A stretch of DNA of 64,000 bases, from NCBI GenBank assembly GCA_963575745.1, contig CAUYUJ010000667.1, forward strand, positions 46,845 through 110,844. Reading direction: 5' to 3'. Every line of letters begins with the position of its first letter. Positions within the stretch are counted from its first letter, which is position 1. A model generated the notes under the pieces. It was not told the origin of the DNA. It did not search any database and saw only the letters and a list, made by a program, of their open reading frames with translations. Below are positions 19,796-28,773 of this stretch, in pieces. Origin of the DNA: Prorocentrum cordatum (lineage: Eukaryota; Sar; Dinophyceae; Prorocentrales; Prorocentraceae). The translations under genes were made by a program, and so were the position numbers.

Positions 19796-21607
19796 ATGGC
19801 CGCCGACGACCAGCGCGTTTCTGCCACCCATGCGTGCCTCAGCTTGGCTCTGAACGCATTGGGAGCACACGTGCCGACCAGCGTGCGAGGCCCATTCCGC
19901 GCGCTCGAGCATGGGAACCAATGGCTGTCACATCTCGGCTTCGCCCTGATCCGGCAGCCGCGGGGTCCGACTGGTCCAGGGCGTTACGTCAAGTGGGAGC
20001 CGCCGCGGCGCGAAGCTGGATTGGCCGCGAGCGTGGGCCACTTCGCGGCCGTCATCCTGCGGCCCGGCAGCGCCACTGTGATAGACCGCCGAGCAGGTCT
20101 GCCAGCGGTTCGCGAGTGGTTGGCGTGGGGCGACATTCCGGACGTCGAGGAGCACAAGTGGTTCTTGTTGGTGGAGCTCGGCGCGCGGAGGCCGGGGCCC
20201 GAGGGCGGCCGCCCTCTTCCATGGGGCGCGACTTCTGGAATTATCGAAGCTCATAGGCTGGACGCACTCATCCGTCGGCGCGCGGCTCGCGAACGAGCGA
20301 CCCCCTATGGGCTGGCGTCATCGTCGGGCTCGCTCGCGCCGCTGGAGGCTGCCCGGGTATCAGCGAACCGAGAGGAGGCAATGCGGCGCAGAGCTTCGCG
20401 TCTGTTCTGCCCGTTGCCGCCGGTGGGGTGGCCCGGCACTCAGGTGCCCCAAGTCCCGTGCGATTTCTCCCTCGAGCTGCCGCGTCTTCCGAAGATCCGC
20501 TTGCTCGAGCGACTCAACGCTCACCCTCGGGACTCCCAGTTGCACTTCGTCGAAGAGTCGCACGCCTATTACATTAGCGGCGCGCGAACGCATGGGTCGG
20601 TCACGGGATTGATACATGAGTACTGCAGTGTTTTCGACGCTGGCGCTGTGATTGGGAAGATGCGGAGCGGGCGGAACTGGCCGCGACCTGATTATTTGCG
20701 CCACCCTCGCCCGGAAGACGTGGTCGCGGAGCTGCGGGCCACGGTGGAGGCTGCTCGCTTGCACGAGTTACTTGTTTCGCACGGGGCTTGCGACGCCGAG
20801 ATCTGCGCCGAGATGAAGGCAACTGCGAGAGCGGCCCCCCACTTGGCAAACCATCTGGAAAGTCTATCTCTCTCGGATCACGAGATCGTGGAGAAATGGC
20901 GCCTGAACAAAGAAGAGGCGGCTAGGCGGGGCACCTGGATGCACTGGACGTTCGAGGCCCACCTCAACCGCGTTCCGGTGCCCCGCGATGCCGTCGAGTT
21001 CCAGTTGTTATTGAAATTCTTGGGCGCGCTGAAAGGTCTGGTGGCTTTCCGCGCCGAGTGGGCCATCTTCGCCGAGCACGAGGGGCTCGCTGGGTCAATC
21101 GACTTCGTGGCTCGAGACTCTGCGGGCAGCCTGTACATATACGATTGGAAGCGGGCGAATAATTTACGTTCGAAGTTCACGAACCCATGGGGGAATATGA
21201 AGTTTCCATTAAGCCGATTGTCAGACTGCCAGGGAAATCATTACCGGGTGCAGCTTAACATCTACAGGTGGATGTTGGAACATTACTACGGCGCCCGCGT
21301 GGCCGCGATGTATGTGGTCTGCCTTCATCCGGACACCGGCGACCAGCCATTTGTGGACGACGTGCCGGTGATCCCAGAGATCGAGGAGCTCATGGCCATT
21401 CAACGCACGAGGTCCCGAGAGTTGCGGGCAATGGCGTCGGAATACACCCGGGAGATAGACCCTCTGGGCGGCTGGCCGCGGCCAGTCGTGGCGGCGCGCA
21501 TGCCTTATTGCCTGAGCACCGCGGCCAATTTCGATCGCGCCTTTCGCCAGATGTCAGTGGACGTCGCGCACTGGCGTTGCCGTTGCGACTGTGCGCCGTT
21601 CTCTTGA
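19796..21607 (+). CDS. G10: cysteine-peptidase-like domain fused to PD-(D/E)XK nuclease (copy A)
   Basis: A 603-residue protein starting MAADDQR. Residues 1-130 contain C14 in HACLSLALNAL, H82 in GHFAAV and D97 in VIDRR, an order and spacing like papain-fold or Josephin-type peptidases. Residues ~260-510 carry a PD-(D/E)XK nuclease signature: HAYYISG and SVTGLIHEY, GTWMH at 379-383, E421, D436 in SIDFVA, the DWK triad at 450-452, and Q486 in QLNIYRW. This layout matches Cas4/RecB-like and viral exonuclease-like families. It probably processes DNA ends during replication or recombination of the element. The start is the first ATG after the leader, in good context. The nuclease call is firm; the peptidase call is tentative. 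Confidence 0.75.
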   Translation: MAADDQRVSATHACLSLALNALGAHVPTSVRGPFRALEHGNQWLSHLGFALIRQPRGPTGPGRYVKWEPPRREAGLAASVGHFAAVILRPGSATVIDRRAGLPAVREWLAWGDIPDVEEHKWFLLVELGARRPGPEGGRPLPWGATSGIIEAHRLDALIRRRAARERATPYGLASSSGSLAPLEAARVSANREEAMRRRASRLFCPLPPVGWPGTQVPQVPCDFSLELPRLPKIRLLERLNAHPRDSQLHFVEESHAYYISGARTHGSVTGLIHEYCSVFDAGAVIGKMRSGRNWPRPDYLRHPRPEDVVAELRATVEAARLHELLVSHGACDAEICAEMKATARAAPHLANHLESLSLSDHEIVEKWRLNKEEAARRGTWMHWTFEAHLNRVPVPRDAVEFQLLLKFLGALKGLVAFRAEWAIFAEHEGLAGSIDFVARDSAGSLYIYDWKRANNLRSKFTNPWGNMKFPLSRLSDCQGNHYRVQLNIYRWMLEHYYGARVAAMYVVCLHPDTGDQPFVDDVPVIPEIEELMAIQRTRSRELRAMASEYTREIDPLGGWPRPVVAARMPYCLSTAANFDRAFRQMSVDVAHWRCRCDCAPFS

Positions 21608-22013
21608 GGTGCCGTTGCCATTGCCGAATGCCAACTGGCAGCGGATGAAAATGGCGCGCGTGGGCTCTGCGGGAGCCACGCTGACAGCCGCGTGCTCTCA
21701 ACTTCCGCAGAAGTAGCGATGCCCTCGCATGAAGGAGTGCGTGGATGCGACGCTTGCGTAGCCAAAAAAAGAAATTGTTATGTGTATCAACAACAGCCGA
21801 AGCGGAGAGGGACACCCAGAGATATCATATATCCCATGCCATCATTGCAAAGAGTAAATGCCGACGCAAGTTGCGCTACCCAACAGGCGACGCGCGCAAA
21901 GTCCGCTCGGGAGTAGCATGGAATATGATTTTTCCCCAGCTCGCGTTTCGGCGATGCGCGGGGGGAAAAATCAGCACGGCCGTTCGCTTCATCGGCTCAG
22001 GATTTTAGCAAAC
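21608..22013. other. G10-G12 intergenic stretch with strong hairpin, copy A
   Basis: No gene. A perfect 11-bp hairpin (GATTTTTCCCC at 21927-21937 and its complement at 21962-21972) lies 320 bases after the G10 stop. The G12 leader block begins about 21980 with GGCTCAG 13 nt before its first hairpin. Confidence 0.65.
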
Positions 22014-22111
22014 GTGGCTCGGCATTGTCGGCCTGCTTTGACTTCCCCGCTCTTTCCCTGATTGTGGATCAGCATTGCTGTCCTGTGATCTCTCTGACGT
22101 GCCTCGGCGCC
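22014..22111 (+). promoter_or_regulatory. G12 leader with two hairpins (copy A)
   Basis: Hairpin 1 at 22014-22035 (GGCTCGGC, ATT, GTCGGCC; one G.T wobble) and hairpin 2 at 22064-22085 (GGATCAGC, ATT, GCTGTCC). Spacing is 50 nt start to start, as in G9 and G10. The ATG follows 26 nt after hairpin 2. Confidence 0.8.
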
Positions 22112-22951
22112 ATGGCCACCGACGACCAGCGCGCTGCCAGTTCTCCATTTCTGAGCTCGCAGTCCCCTGAGGTGGGCGTCCCGACGCCTGGCGGGAGGGC
22201 TCGCCAGCGGCGCGCGTACTCTGGCGCCCGCTCGCTGACGCCGGCGCGCAGGAAGCTTCGACTGTCCTCGCGGGCTGCGCGCGCGGCTGCAGCGCGAACA
22301 CCTTCATCGTCTCCGGAAAGAGACGACGCCGCTGACATCGAGACTTTCGCGCTGATGGTATCGAAGATCTCAAATGAAGCATTCGATTCTATTATGGCAT
22401 GCTTCCCTTCCTTGCGGAGACGGGCATTAGCGCGTGTTTTCGCATTGGATCAACATATTCGCCAAGACAAAACGTTCATCCTCGTGAAACCTTTCAGTTC
22501 GAGCGGGCCCAGGGCCTCGCGTGGCCCGCACGGTGCCGGACTGCCCGGAGTCCTCGCTGTTGTGCCTTGCTGGTTTCAGCCTGCCAACGCAGAACTTGCC
22601 TCGGTGACAGCCCCCAGCCCTGTTCACGATCGCTGTTTCCTTTGCGGGATGGACGACGGCGACGTCGACGGCATCGGCCACTATCTGGAAGGGTGCGTGG
22701 CCACGGTGAGATCATTTCCTTTCCCCGAATTGATGCATTTGCGCGCAGCGACCTCCGCGTGGGCCATGTTGGCGCAGCGATTGAAACATCGCGGCGACGT
22801 CTTCGCATGCGCGCGGTGCAGCGGAGTCTGCGTCGCCTGGGAAGACACCCTGAACATAGATTTCACCGCCGATATGCTCAGACTGCACCGGCGACACGCG
22901 GCTGAAGAGCAAGCAGGGACGTCGGCCGACTCGCGCCCGCGACTGGACTAG
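22112..22951 (+). CDS. G12: zinc-finger protein (copy A)
   Basis: A 279-residue protein. The N-terminus MATDDQRA resembles the first residues of G10, as if leader and start were copied together. The next ~70 residues are Ser/Arg/Ala-rich and probably disordered. Then come C175-x2-C178-x11-H190-x4-C195 (CFLCGMDD and GHYLEGC), a C2HC pattern like the zinc-binding tails of reverse-transcriptase-related proteins, and a second CxxC (ACARCSG) near the end. No reverse transcriptase core is present. It could bind nucleic acid. The start is the first ATG after the hairpin leader. Confidence 0.6.
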   Translation: MATDDQRAASSPFLSSQSPEVGVPTPGGRARQRRAYSGARSLTPARRKLRLSSRAARAAAARTPSSSPERDDAADIETFALMVSKISNEAFDSIMACFPSLRRRALARVFALDQHIRQDKTFILVKPFSSSGPRASRGPHGAGLPGVLAVVPCWFQPANAELASVTAPSPVHDRCFLCGMDDGDVDGIGHYLEGCVATVRSFPFPELMHLRAATSAWAMLAQRLKHRGDVFACARCSGVCVAWEDTLNIDFTADMLRLHRRHAAEEQAGTSADSRPRLD

Positions 22952-23217
22952 GGGGGATGCGGCGGCGCTGACGCCATTGCGCGGCCCTCAGTCGAGAGCG
23001 GGCCGTGACTTCCGATCGAACCTTTGCGTAGACAAAATCGCGACTTCTCAATCATCTCAATATTTTCTCCTCGCCTTCACACGTGCCCAACGTGGCGCGG
23101 GGCCTTCATGTCGCTTGATATCCCCCATTGCCTAGCTCTTACATATTCGACGGCAGCGCCGCTGATGGATCGTTGCCTATCTCTTCATCACCCTACGGCT
23201 CAAGACATGCATTCCCC
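22952..23217. other. G12-G13 intergenic stretch, copy A
   Basis: No gene. It holds GGCTCAAG at 23197-23204, 13 nt before the first G13 hairpin, as in the G11 leader. No terminator-like hairpin is seen. Confidence 0.5.
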
Positions 23218-23320
23218 GTGGGTCGGCTCTGCCGCCCTGTGTTTTCTCTGCAATCTCACCCGTGGGTCGGCCTTGCCGCCCTGTTTTGTTTTCTCCTACC
23301 ACCTTTCTGCGCTATCTCAC
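23218..23320 (+). promoter_or_regulatory. G13 leader with two hairpins (copy A)
   Basis: Hairpins at 23218-23239 (GGGTCGGC, loop TCT, GCCGCCC) and 23262-23283 (loop CTT), the same class as in the G11 leader. The ATG is 37 nt after the second. Confidence 0.75.
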
Positions 23321-25567
23321 ATGCGCGGCGCGCCCGCTCGCCAGGAGCAGGACGGTGCCAGGCTCGCGCCGGCGCCGGCTCGGAGACGAATCAGAAGCAA
23401 GAGCACGGCGGACGACGTCGGCGAGGGCTGGGTTTGCCTCGCGGCCGAGCAGCGCCAGCCCCACGAGCTCGCGGACGTGGGCTCGGCGGATGCACCTGAA
23501 TCCCCGAGCGGCGACGAGGGCGAAACAGCAGTGCGCGCAGAGTTGTTCGAGCGCCTGGAAAAGGAAGTCAAGAGTTACGCTGCGGGGGTGACGCTCCTGC
23601 GCCCCAAGCGGGACAGCGAGGGCGTCAAACTGAAATTTGCTTGCGGCCTATGCCCGTTCCGATCGTTCACGACGCAGGCGCTCTTGGCCTCGCACGTCTC
23701 CAAGTATCACCTCAGAAAGACGCGCTTCGTGGCCTCGGGCACGAAGCAGTTCAATGCCGTGTGCGCGTTGTTCGACAACGACCGGCTCCTGCGAGCTCCA
23801 ACAGGGAACCTGCTGAAGCGATCTGCGACGATCCTGCGGGAGACAGTATCTCCTGCTGTTCATCGCGGACAGAACGCCATTGACAAGGACATCGTCCTGG
23901 TCCTCGACGACGACGGGCCGTCGTATCAAAACAAGGCAGCAGTCGGGCAAAATCTCGCGTGCAGACGAGTGGGGTACACATAATATACCCGTGGCTTCGC
24001 CGATATCCTGTTGCAGGAGTCCTTGCGCCATCATGGGCGCGTTCGCCCGACGATGCTGCGGACGTGCGCTCGCGTCGTGGAGCAGGGCTCCGAGCTGAGC
24101 AGCATGTTGCCGACGCGCGTTGATCACTGGCTGAAGCTTATGGAAGACGCGTTCAACAGCGCGCACGTAGAGAGGCGCAGCACTGCGTTGATGGAAGAAT
24201 GCCACCGGCATGAGGAATTCCTCCACGTCTCCATGGACGCCACTATCCGCATTCTGCGCAGGGTCAAGGGCCAGGCGGATTATCGGTCCGCACAAGCAGT
24301 GCGCGACGCTGCACCCGTGCCGGACGTGGACGCCAAGCGCCGCGTCCTGACTCTCGCGGGCAGGACGGGCGCGGCGCTCGGTGTTTTCCTGACGAAGGAC
24401 GAAGGCGCTGATGAAATAGCTGAGGCCATTGCAGCTCGTTGGTCGGCGGCGTGCAGATTGCAGACGGCGTCCGTCGCCAGTGACCAGCCGAGCAGCGCGC
24501 TATTCCGCGCCTTGCGAGGTTCATGTTTTCCTGGACTATCAGTCTTGAGTCTCGACCCAGTTCATCTGCCCATCACGTACGAGGAGACGCACTGGAGAAA
24601 AAAGACGGTGGGATCGCGACTATTGCGGATTCTAATGGCCAAGTTTACGAAGGTGGATTGCACGCTACCCGCGCAATACTGGGGGGCGCCGTTCGACGGG
24701 ACGAACGCCCCAGCTCTGCGGCCAATAGAAGAGCGCGCGCGAGCACAGATACTCGATCATTCATTCGCGAAGTCGCGAGCTCAACATGTGATCGACCACG
24801 TGAACGCCGAGCTGCCATGGAAAACAACGCATGAGTTCATCGAGTCTATCGCCGCGCTGAGCGCGTTGGTTCCAGAAGAGCTTGCTCGCCGCACCCACGT
24901 GAACAACGTTCAACTCAAGAGGTTGCTTTACAATGCGACCGCCCCTGCTCGCATGCAATGGTTCTTCAATAATCAGCGATTCAGGCATTCCTTGCCGGCG
25001 GCGCGCTTGGCTCTGTTGGGGTCTGGCACGTCCGTCAACGAATCCTTCAACCACGAGATCAACACGTGGTTTCGCAACCAGGGGGACATCTACGCTTCGA
25101 CGGCGGAGCTTCAACTTAGGATTGGGTTTCTGGGGAAGCTGCAAGCCCACAGTTGCGCGCTGTATTCCCCGACGCTGCGGCAGCTGCGACAGGCCAACGT
25201 GCTATCGCGAAGCATTATGGCCTGGGCTTTTCCCCGAGATGACTGGAAGAGTTACTGCGCGCTCCAGGCGCAGTGCGGCACCGACGTCCTGGCGCCTGCA
25301 CGACTTCCGCTCCGCGAAGCCCGACAAAGAGTCGCGCGGCTGATTGCCGAGCGCGCTGCGTGCGTTCGGGGGAAGCCAGCGGCGCGCGAGGCCGCGCCTG
25401 CCGGGCGGCGCGGTGCTCAGAAGAAGCCCGCTGCAAGGGCGCTCTTGGACAGTCTGCGCGATCGTAGAGAGCCTAGGATCAAGAGAACAGCTTTCACTTT
25501 GAAGCGCAAGCCTGCGTCGCGCGGGGCCCCTGGCCAGGCTCCCGCCGCGCGCGCTTGCCAGCGGTGA
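23321..25567 (+). CDS. G13: C2H2 finger plus DDE-type transposase-like protein, interrupted by an in-frame TAA (copy A)
   Basis: The first part (to TAA at 23981-23983) holds a C2H2 finger: C108-x2-C111-x13-H125-x4-H130. The same frame continues after the stop to 25567. That part has candidate catalytic acids D (24236, VSMDATIRI), D (24554, SLDPVHLP) and E (25040, NESFNHEINTWF), and a basic Lys/Arg-rich tail. A 48-base, phase-0 GT-AG segment (23969-24016) would remove the stop and give 732 residues. Otherwise the stop is a nonsense mutation. It is shared with copy B, so it predates the duplication. A zinc-finger DNA-binding transposase is the best reading. The exact superfamily is not resolved. 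Confidence 0.55.
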
Positions 25568-26218
25568 CTTGGCAATCTGTGTTGAGGACACTGCTATATA
25601 GAAAAGTTGGACATCTTGCATGTAATATATATATATATATTTGATAAAACATGCATATGTGCGTACATCGGGGATAGTTTGCTGGCGTATGTCCGCAGAG
25701 GCGCTTGTGCGGACATATCCGGCGTACCTACGATTACCACAGCGATGACGACGACGAGTATGATGGTGGTAATGGCGATGCTGCTGATGATGCTGATGGT
25801 GATGTGGAGGAGGAGGAGGTGACGCGGAGGAAGAGGGATATAATGAGGAGGACGAGGAGCAGCATGAGGAGGATGAGCGAACGACCACCGCGGCGGACAG
25901 CGTCCGGGCCTATCTAAAACCGGGTGGGCGAGGCCGTGGCCTCGAACATCTGGCGCGTCTGGGCAACGTGAAATGCATGAGGAGGACGAGGAGCATGCGG
26001 ATGCTGAAACGATGATGCTGATAATGATGAGCAGGGGGGGAGGAAGGCGGAGGAGGAGGAGGAGGAGGAATGGGAGGGGGAGAAGGAGGAGGAGAAGGAG
26101 GATGAGGAGGAAGATATGAAGAGTGAGTGGGAGAACGCGAGTAGAGAGGGAACGCACATTATACCACAATGATCCCCTCACATGATTGGAGATCTTTCCA
26201 GTACAATATGTTGAATTA
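25568..26218. repeat. AT dinucleotide and purine-rich tracts, copy A
   Basis: A short AT run lies near 25625-25640, eight bases longer than in copy B. Then come GAT- and GGA-rich microsatellite-like tracts (about 25745-26150). Minus-strand Ser/Leu-rich frames here are by-products. No gene is seen. Confidence 0.7.
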
Positions 26219-27262
26219 TTTTAATTATTTATGTTGATTCAATTAATCTGCAGATATTAATTAAATTAATTGAATTAATTGAATTAATTTACTTAATTTC
26301 ATTAATTAAATTAATTTTCTGGGCTCCTCCTGGGGAGCCTCAGGCGAGAGCTGAGAGCAGCAGAATTAATGTAATTAATTTAATTAATACACGTATATAA
26401 ATTAAGTTAACTAAATTAATTCTGTTGCTCTGAGCGCTCGCCGGAGCCTGCAGGGGAACCCAGGAAATTAATTAAATTAATTAAATTAATTAAACTAATT
26501 GAATTAATTGAATTAATTTAATAATTTAATTAATTTAATTAATTTAATTAATTTCCTGGGCTCCGCTGGGGATGCCTCAGGCGAGCGCTGAGAGCAGCAG
26601 AATTAATTTAATTAATTTAATTAATCTACGTAGATTAATTAAATTAATTAAACGAATTAAATTAATTCGGCTGCTCTGAGCGCTCGCCGGAGCCTGCAGG
26701 AGAACCCAGTAAATTAATTAAATGAATTGAATTCATTGAATAAATTGAATTAATTGAATAAATTGAATTAATTTAATAATTTAATTAATTTAATTAATTT
26801 AATTAATTCAATTAATTTCCTGGGCTCCTCTGGGGATGCCTGAGGCGAGCGCTGAGAGCAGCAGGATTAATTTAATTAATTTAATTAATCTACGTAATTT
26901 AATTAATATAATTAATTTCCTGGGCTCCTCTGGGGACGCCTGAGGCGAGCGCTGAGAGCAGCGGAATTAATTGAATTAATTTAATTAATCTACGTAGATT
27001 AATTAAATTAATTAAACTAATTAAATTAATTCGGCTGCTCCGAGCGCTCGCCGGAGCCTGCAGGGGAACCCAGTAAATTAATTAAATTAATTAATTACTT
27101 TAAATTTCCTGGGCTCCCCTGGGGAGGCCTCAGGCGAGCGCTGAGAGCAGCGGAATTAATTTAATTAATTTAATTAATCTACGTAGATTAATCAAATTAA
27201 TTAAACTAATTAAATTAATTCAGCTGCTCTGAGCGCTCGACGGAAGCCTCCCCGGAGGAGAC
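26219..27262. repeat. Alternating AT-palindrome / GC-module array, copy A
   Basis: Tracts of AATTAATTTAATTAA separate about nine GC-rich modules of ~50 bases. Forward modules (CCTGGGCTCC to CGAGCGCTGAGAGCAGC) lie near 26316, 26551, 26816, 26917 and 27106. Inverted modules (GCTGCTCTGAGCGCTCG on) lie near 26421, 26665, 27027 and 27218. Four AT tracts are centred on TACGTA (26627, 26891, 26991, 27180), three of them as long near-perfect palindromes. Neighbouring forward and inverted modules can form large cruciforms. Copy B has the same array. Confidence 0.85.
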
Positions 27263-27302
27263 AAGGGCGTTCGCCAGACTTCAGAGTGCGACTTAATCTG
27301 CG

Positions 27303-27475
27303 CTGTATGTTCTACCCAGAGGCCCCCTGGCGTCCGCCAAAGAGGGCGTGCTGGGTACAACATAACTGGCGGTATATGTTGCACCCAGCGGCCCCCTGGC
27401 GTCGGCCAGAGGGCGTGTTGGGTACAACGTAACTGGCGGGTTATGTTGTACCCAGAGGCCCCTTGGCGGTCGCCA
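27303..27475. repeat. Short tandem repeat with palindromic units, copy A
   Basis: About 2.5 units of ~60-67 bases, each with TATGTTNTACCCAG and its complement CTGGGTACAACATA flanking GGCCCCCTGGCG. The units are therefore both tandem and internally inverted. Confidence 0.7.
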
Positions 27476-27502
27476 GACGGCCACTGGATGCTCACCAGGC
27501 AA

Positions 27503-27705
27503 ACCTATCGCAAAGCAGCGTTTGCGATAGGTGCGCGCGGAGGCCCGTCAACCCCTCCAGCTGGGTTTTAAAAACCCGTCTGGGGCACAATACAGCCGCC
27601 GGAGAGCCCCAAGGAGGCTCTAGCAGGGCTCCAGTGGAGCTCTGGAATGCCACGGGATGCCCCCCGGGCACACCTATCGCAAAGCAGCGTTTGCGATAGG
27701 TGTGC
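27503..27705. repeat. Two ACCTATCGCAAA hairpins in reverse orientation, copy A
   Basis: Hairpins at 27503-27532 and 27668-27705 have the loop GCAGCG, the reverse complement of CGCTGC. The family is thus inserted in both orientations, about 165 bases apart as in the forward pair. Confidence 0.85.
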
Positions 27706-28619
27706 GCGGGGCCCTGTCAAAGCCCCCCAATTAATTTGTGAATGCCCTTATGGAGCTCTTGGGAGCCACTGGACAGCCCAGAGAAGGCTCCAGCAAGACC
27801 AGGAAGCTCAAGAAAGCCCAAAGGAGCCCAAGACGGCCCTTCAGGAACACTGAACAGCCCAACAACTTACCAGATGAGGTCTATGTGATCACTCTGTTTC
27901 CAAAAGTGAAAACGAAAGGCGTCACAGGTGACAGCATTCCTCTTCGTCGTCGTCGTCGCCGTCGTCGTCGTCCTCCTCCTCGTCCTGTTCTCCCTAGTCA
28001 TCGTCACCTTCATCCTCGTCCTCCACATGATCACCATACCCTGGCTTTCGGAGCTCTCTTGAAGTCATCTTGGGGTTCTCTTGTGGCCTTTTAGGCTTGC
28101 GAAGGCCCTCTGGGGGTTCGCCTGGAAGCCCCCCAAAGACCGAGAGAGCCACCAGAGGGGCTGCAGGGGTATCAACAACATTTTTTCGCAAGCCGCAAGA
28201 GGCCTCAAAATTGCTCCACGAGAGCCCCAAGAGAGCTCTAAGGAAGAGTTCGAAAAAGCTCTAGATAGCCAAAGCTATTGTTTGAAAGCGCTGCCGCGTT
28301 CCGCCCCAAATAGCTCGGACCCTCATGATGCCCTCTTGGGATTGAGCTCGACGCCGCAGCATTGCGCGTCGAGACTTATCGCGGCTCTCTTGACGCTCTA
28401 CGGGAGAACCCCACGAAACCCTAATTAACTCACAGTGGCGCTGCAGATAGCGCGTTAGTCATATAGCACATTCGCGACATCATAACCCGAGCCGATGATC
28501 GTATTCTTTAATATCGGTGATTATAGCGCACGTCCTAGCAGCTAATCGTCCCTATCGCCTCTGTTATCGGCGCGGTCCGAATTGCAGCTGTATCTCCCTC
28601 GAGATATTGTCTCTTTGGC
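27706..28619. other. Intergenic stretch before G1, copy A
   Basis: No gene. It holds degenerate CAAGAGGCC-type repeats, a TCG/TCC trinucleotide-rich patch (about 27940-28025), and a decayed GGGAAAGC-type hairpin near 28285. The last 150 bases are mixed composition. Confidence 0.5.
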
Positions 28620-28773
28620 GTGGCTCGGTTTTGCCGGCCTGTCATTCTACTTCTTGCGCGGCTCGGCATTTCCGGCCTATCAATATACCCCTTACGTGGC
28701 TCGGCATTGCCGGCCTGCTTTTGCATTATCCCGTTTCTGTTCGTGGCTCGGCATTGCCGGCCTGGTCTCCGCC
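28620..28773 (+). promoter_or_regulatory. G1 leader with four hairpins (copy A/B border)
   Basis: Hairpins at 28620-28641 (T.G wobble at the loop end), 28658-28679 (one mismatch), 28696-28717 and 28743-28764, all of the GGCTCGGC / GCCGGCC class. Start-to-start spacings are 38, 38 and 47 bases, so translated copies fall in different frames. The ATG is only 9 nt after the last hairpin. Confidence 0.8.

Noticed and set aside
22112-22951. G12 as a reverse transcriptase gene
   Set aside because: Only a zinc-finger resembling those of reverse-transcriptase-linked tails is present; no polymerase core motifs occur in the protein.
26219-27262. CRISPR-like repeat/spacer appearance of the AT/GC array
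   Set aside because: The modules alternate in orientation, spacers are low-complexity AT, there are no cas genes, and the context is eukaryotic.
28582-28773. Upstream extension of G1 and other genes through their leaders
   Set aside because: The leaders are open in frame but lack an ATG at the stated beginning, and the repeated hairpins are read in different frames, so the ATG after the last hairpin was chosen.
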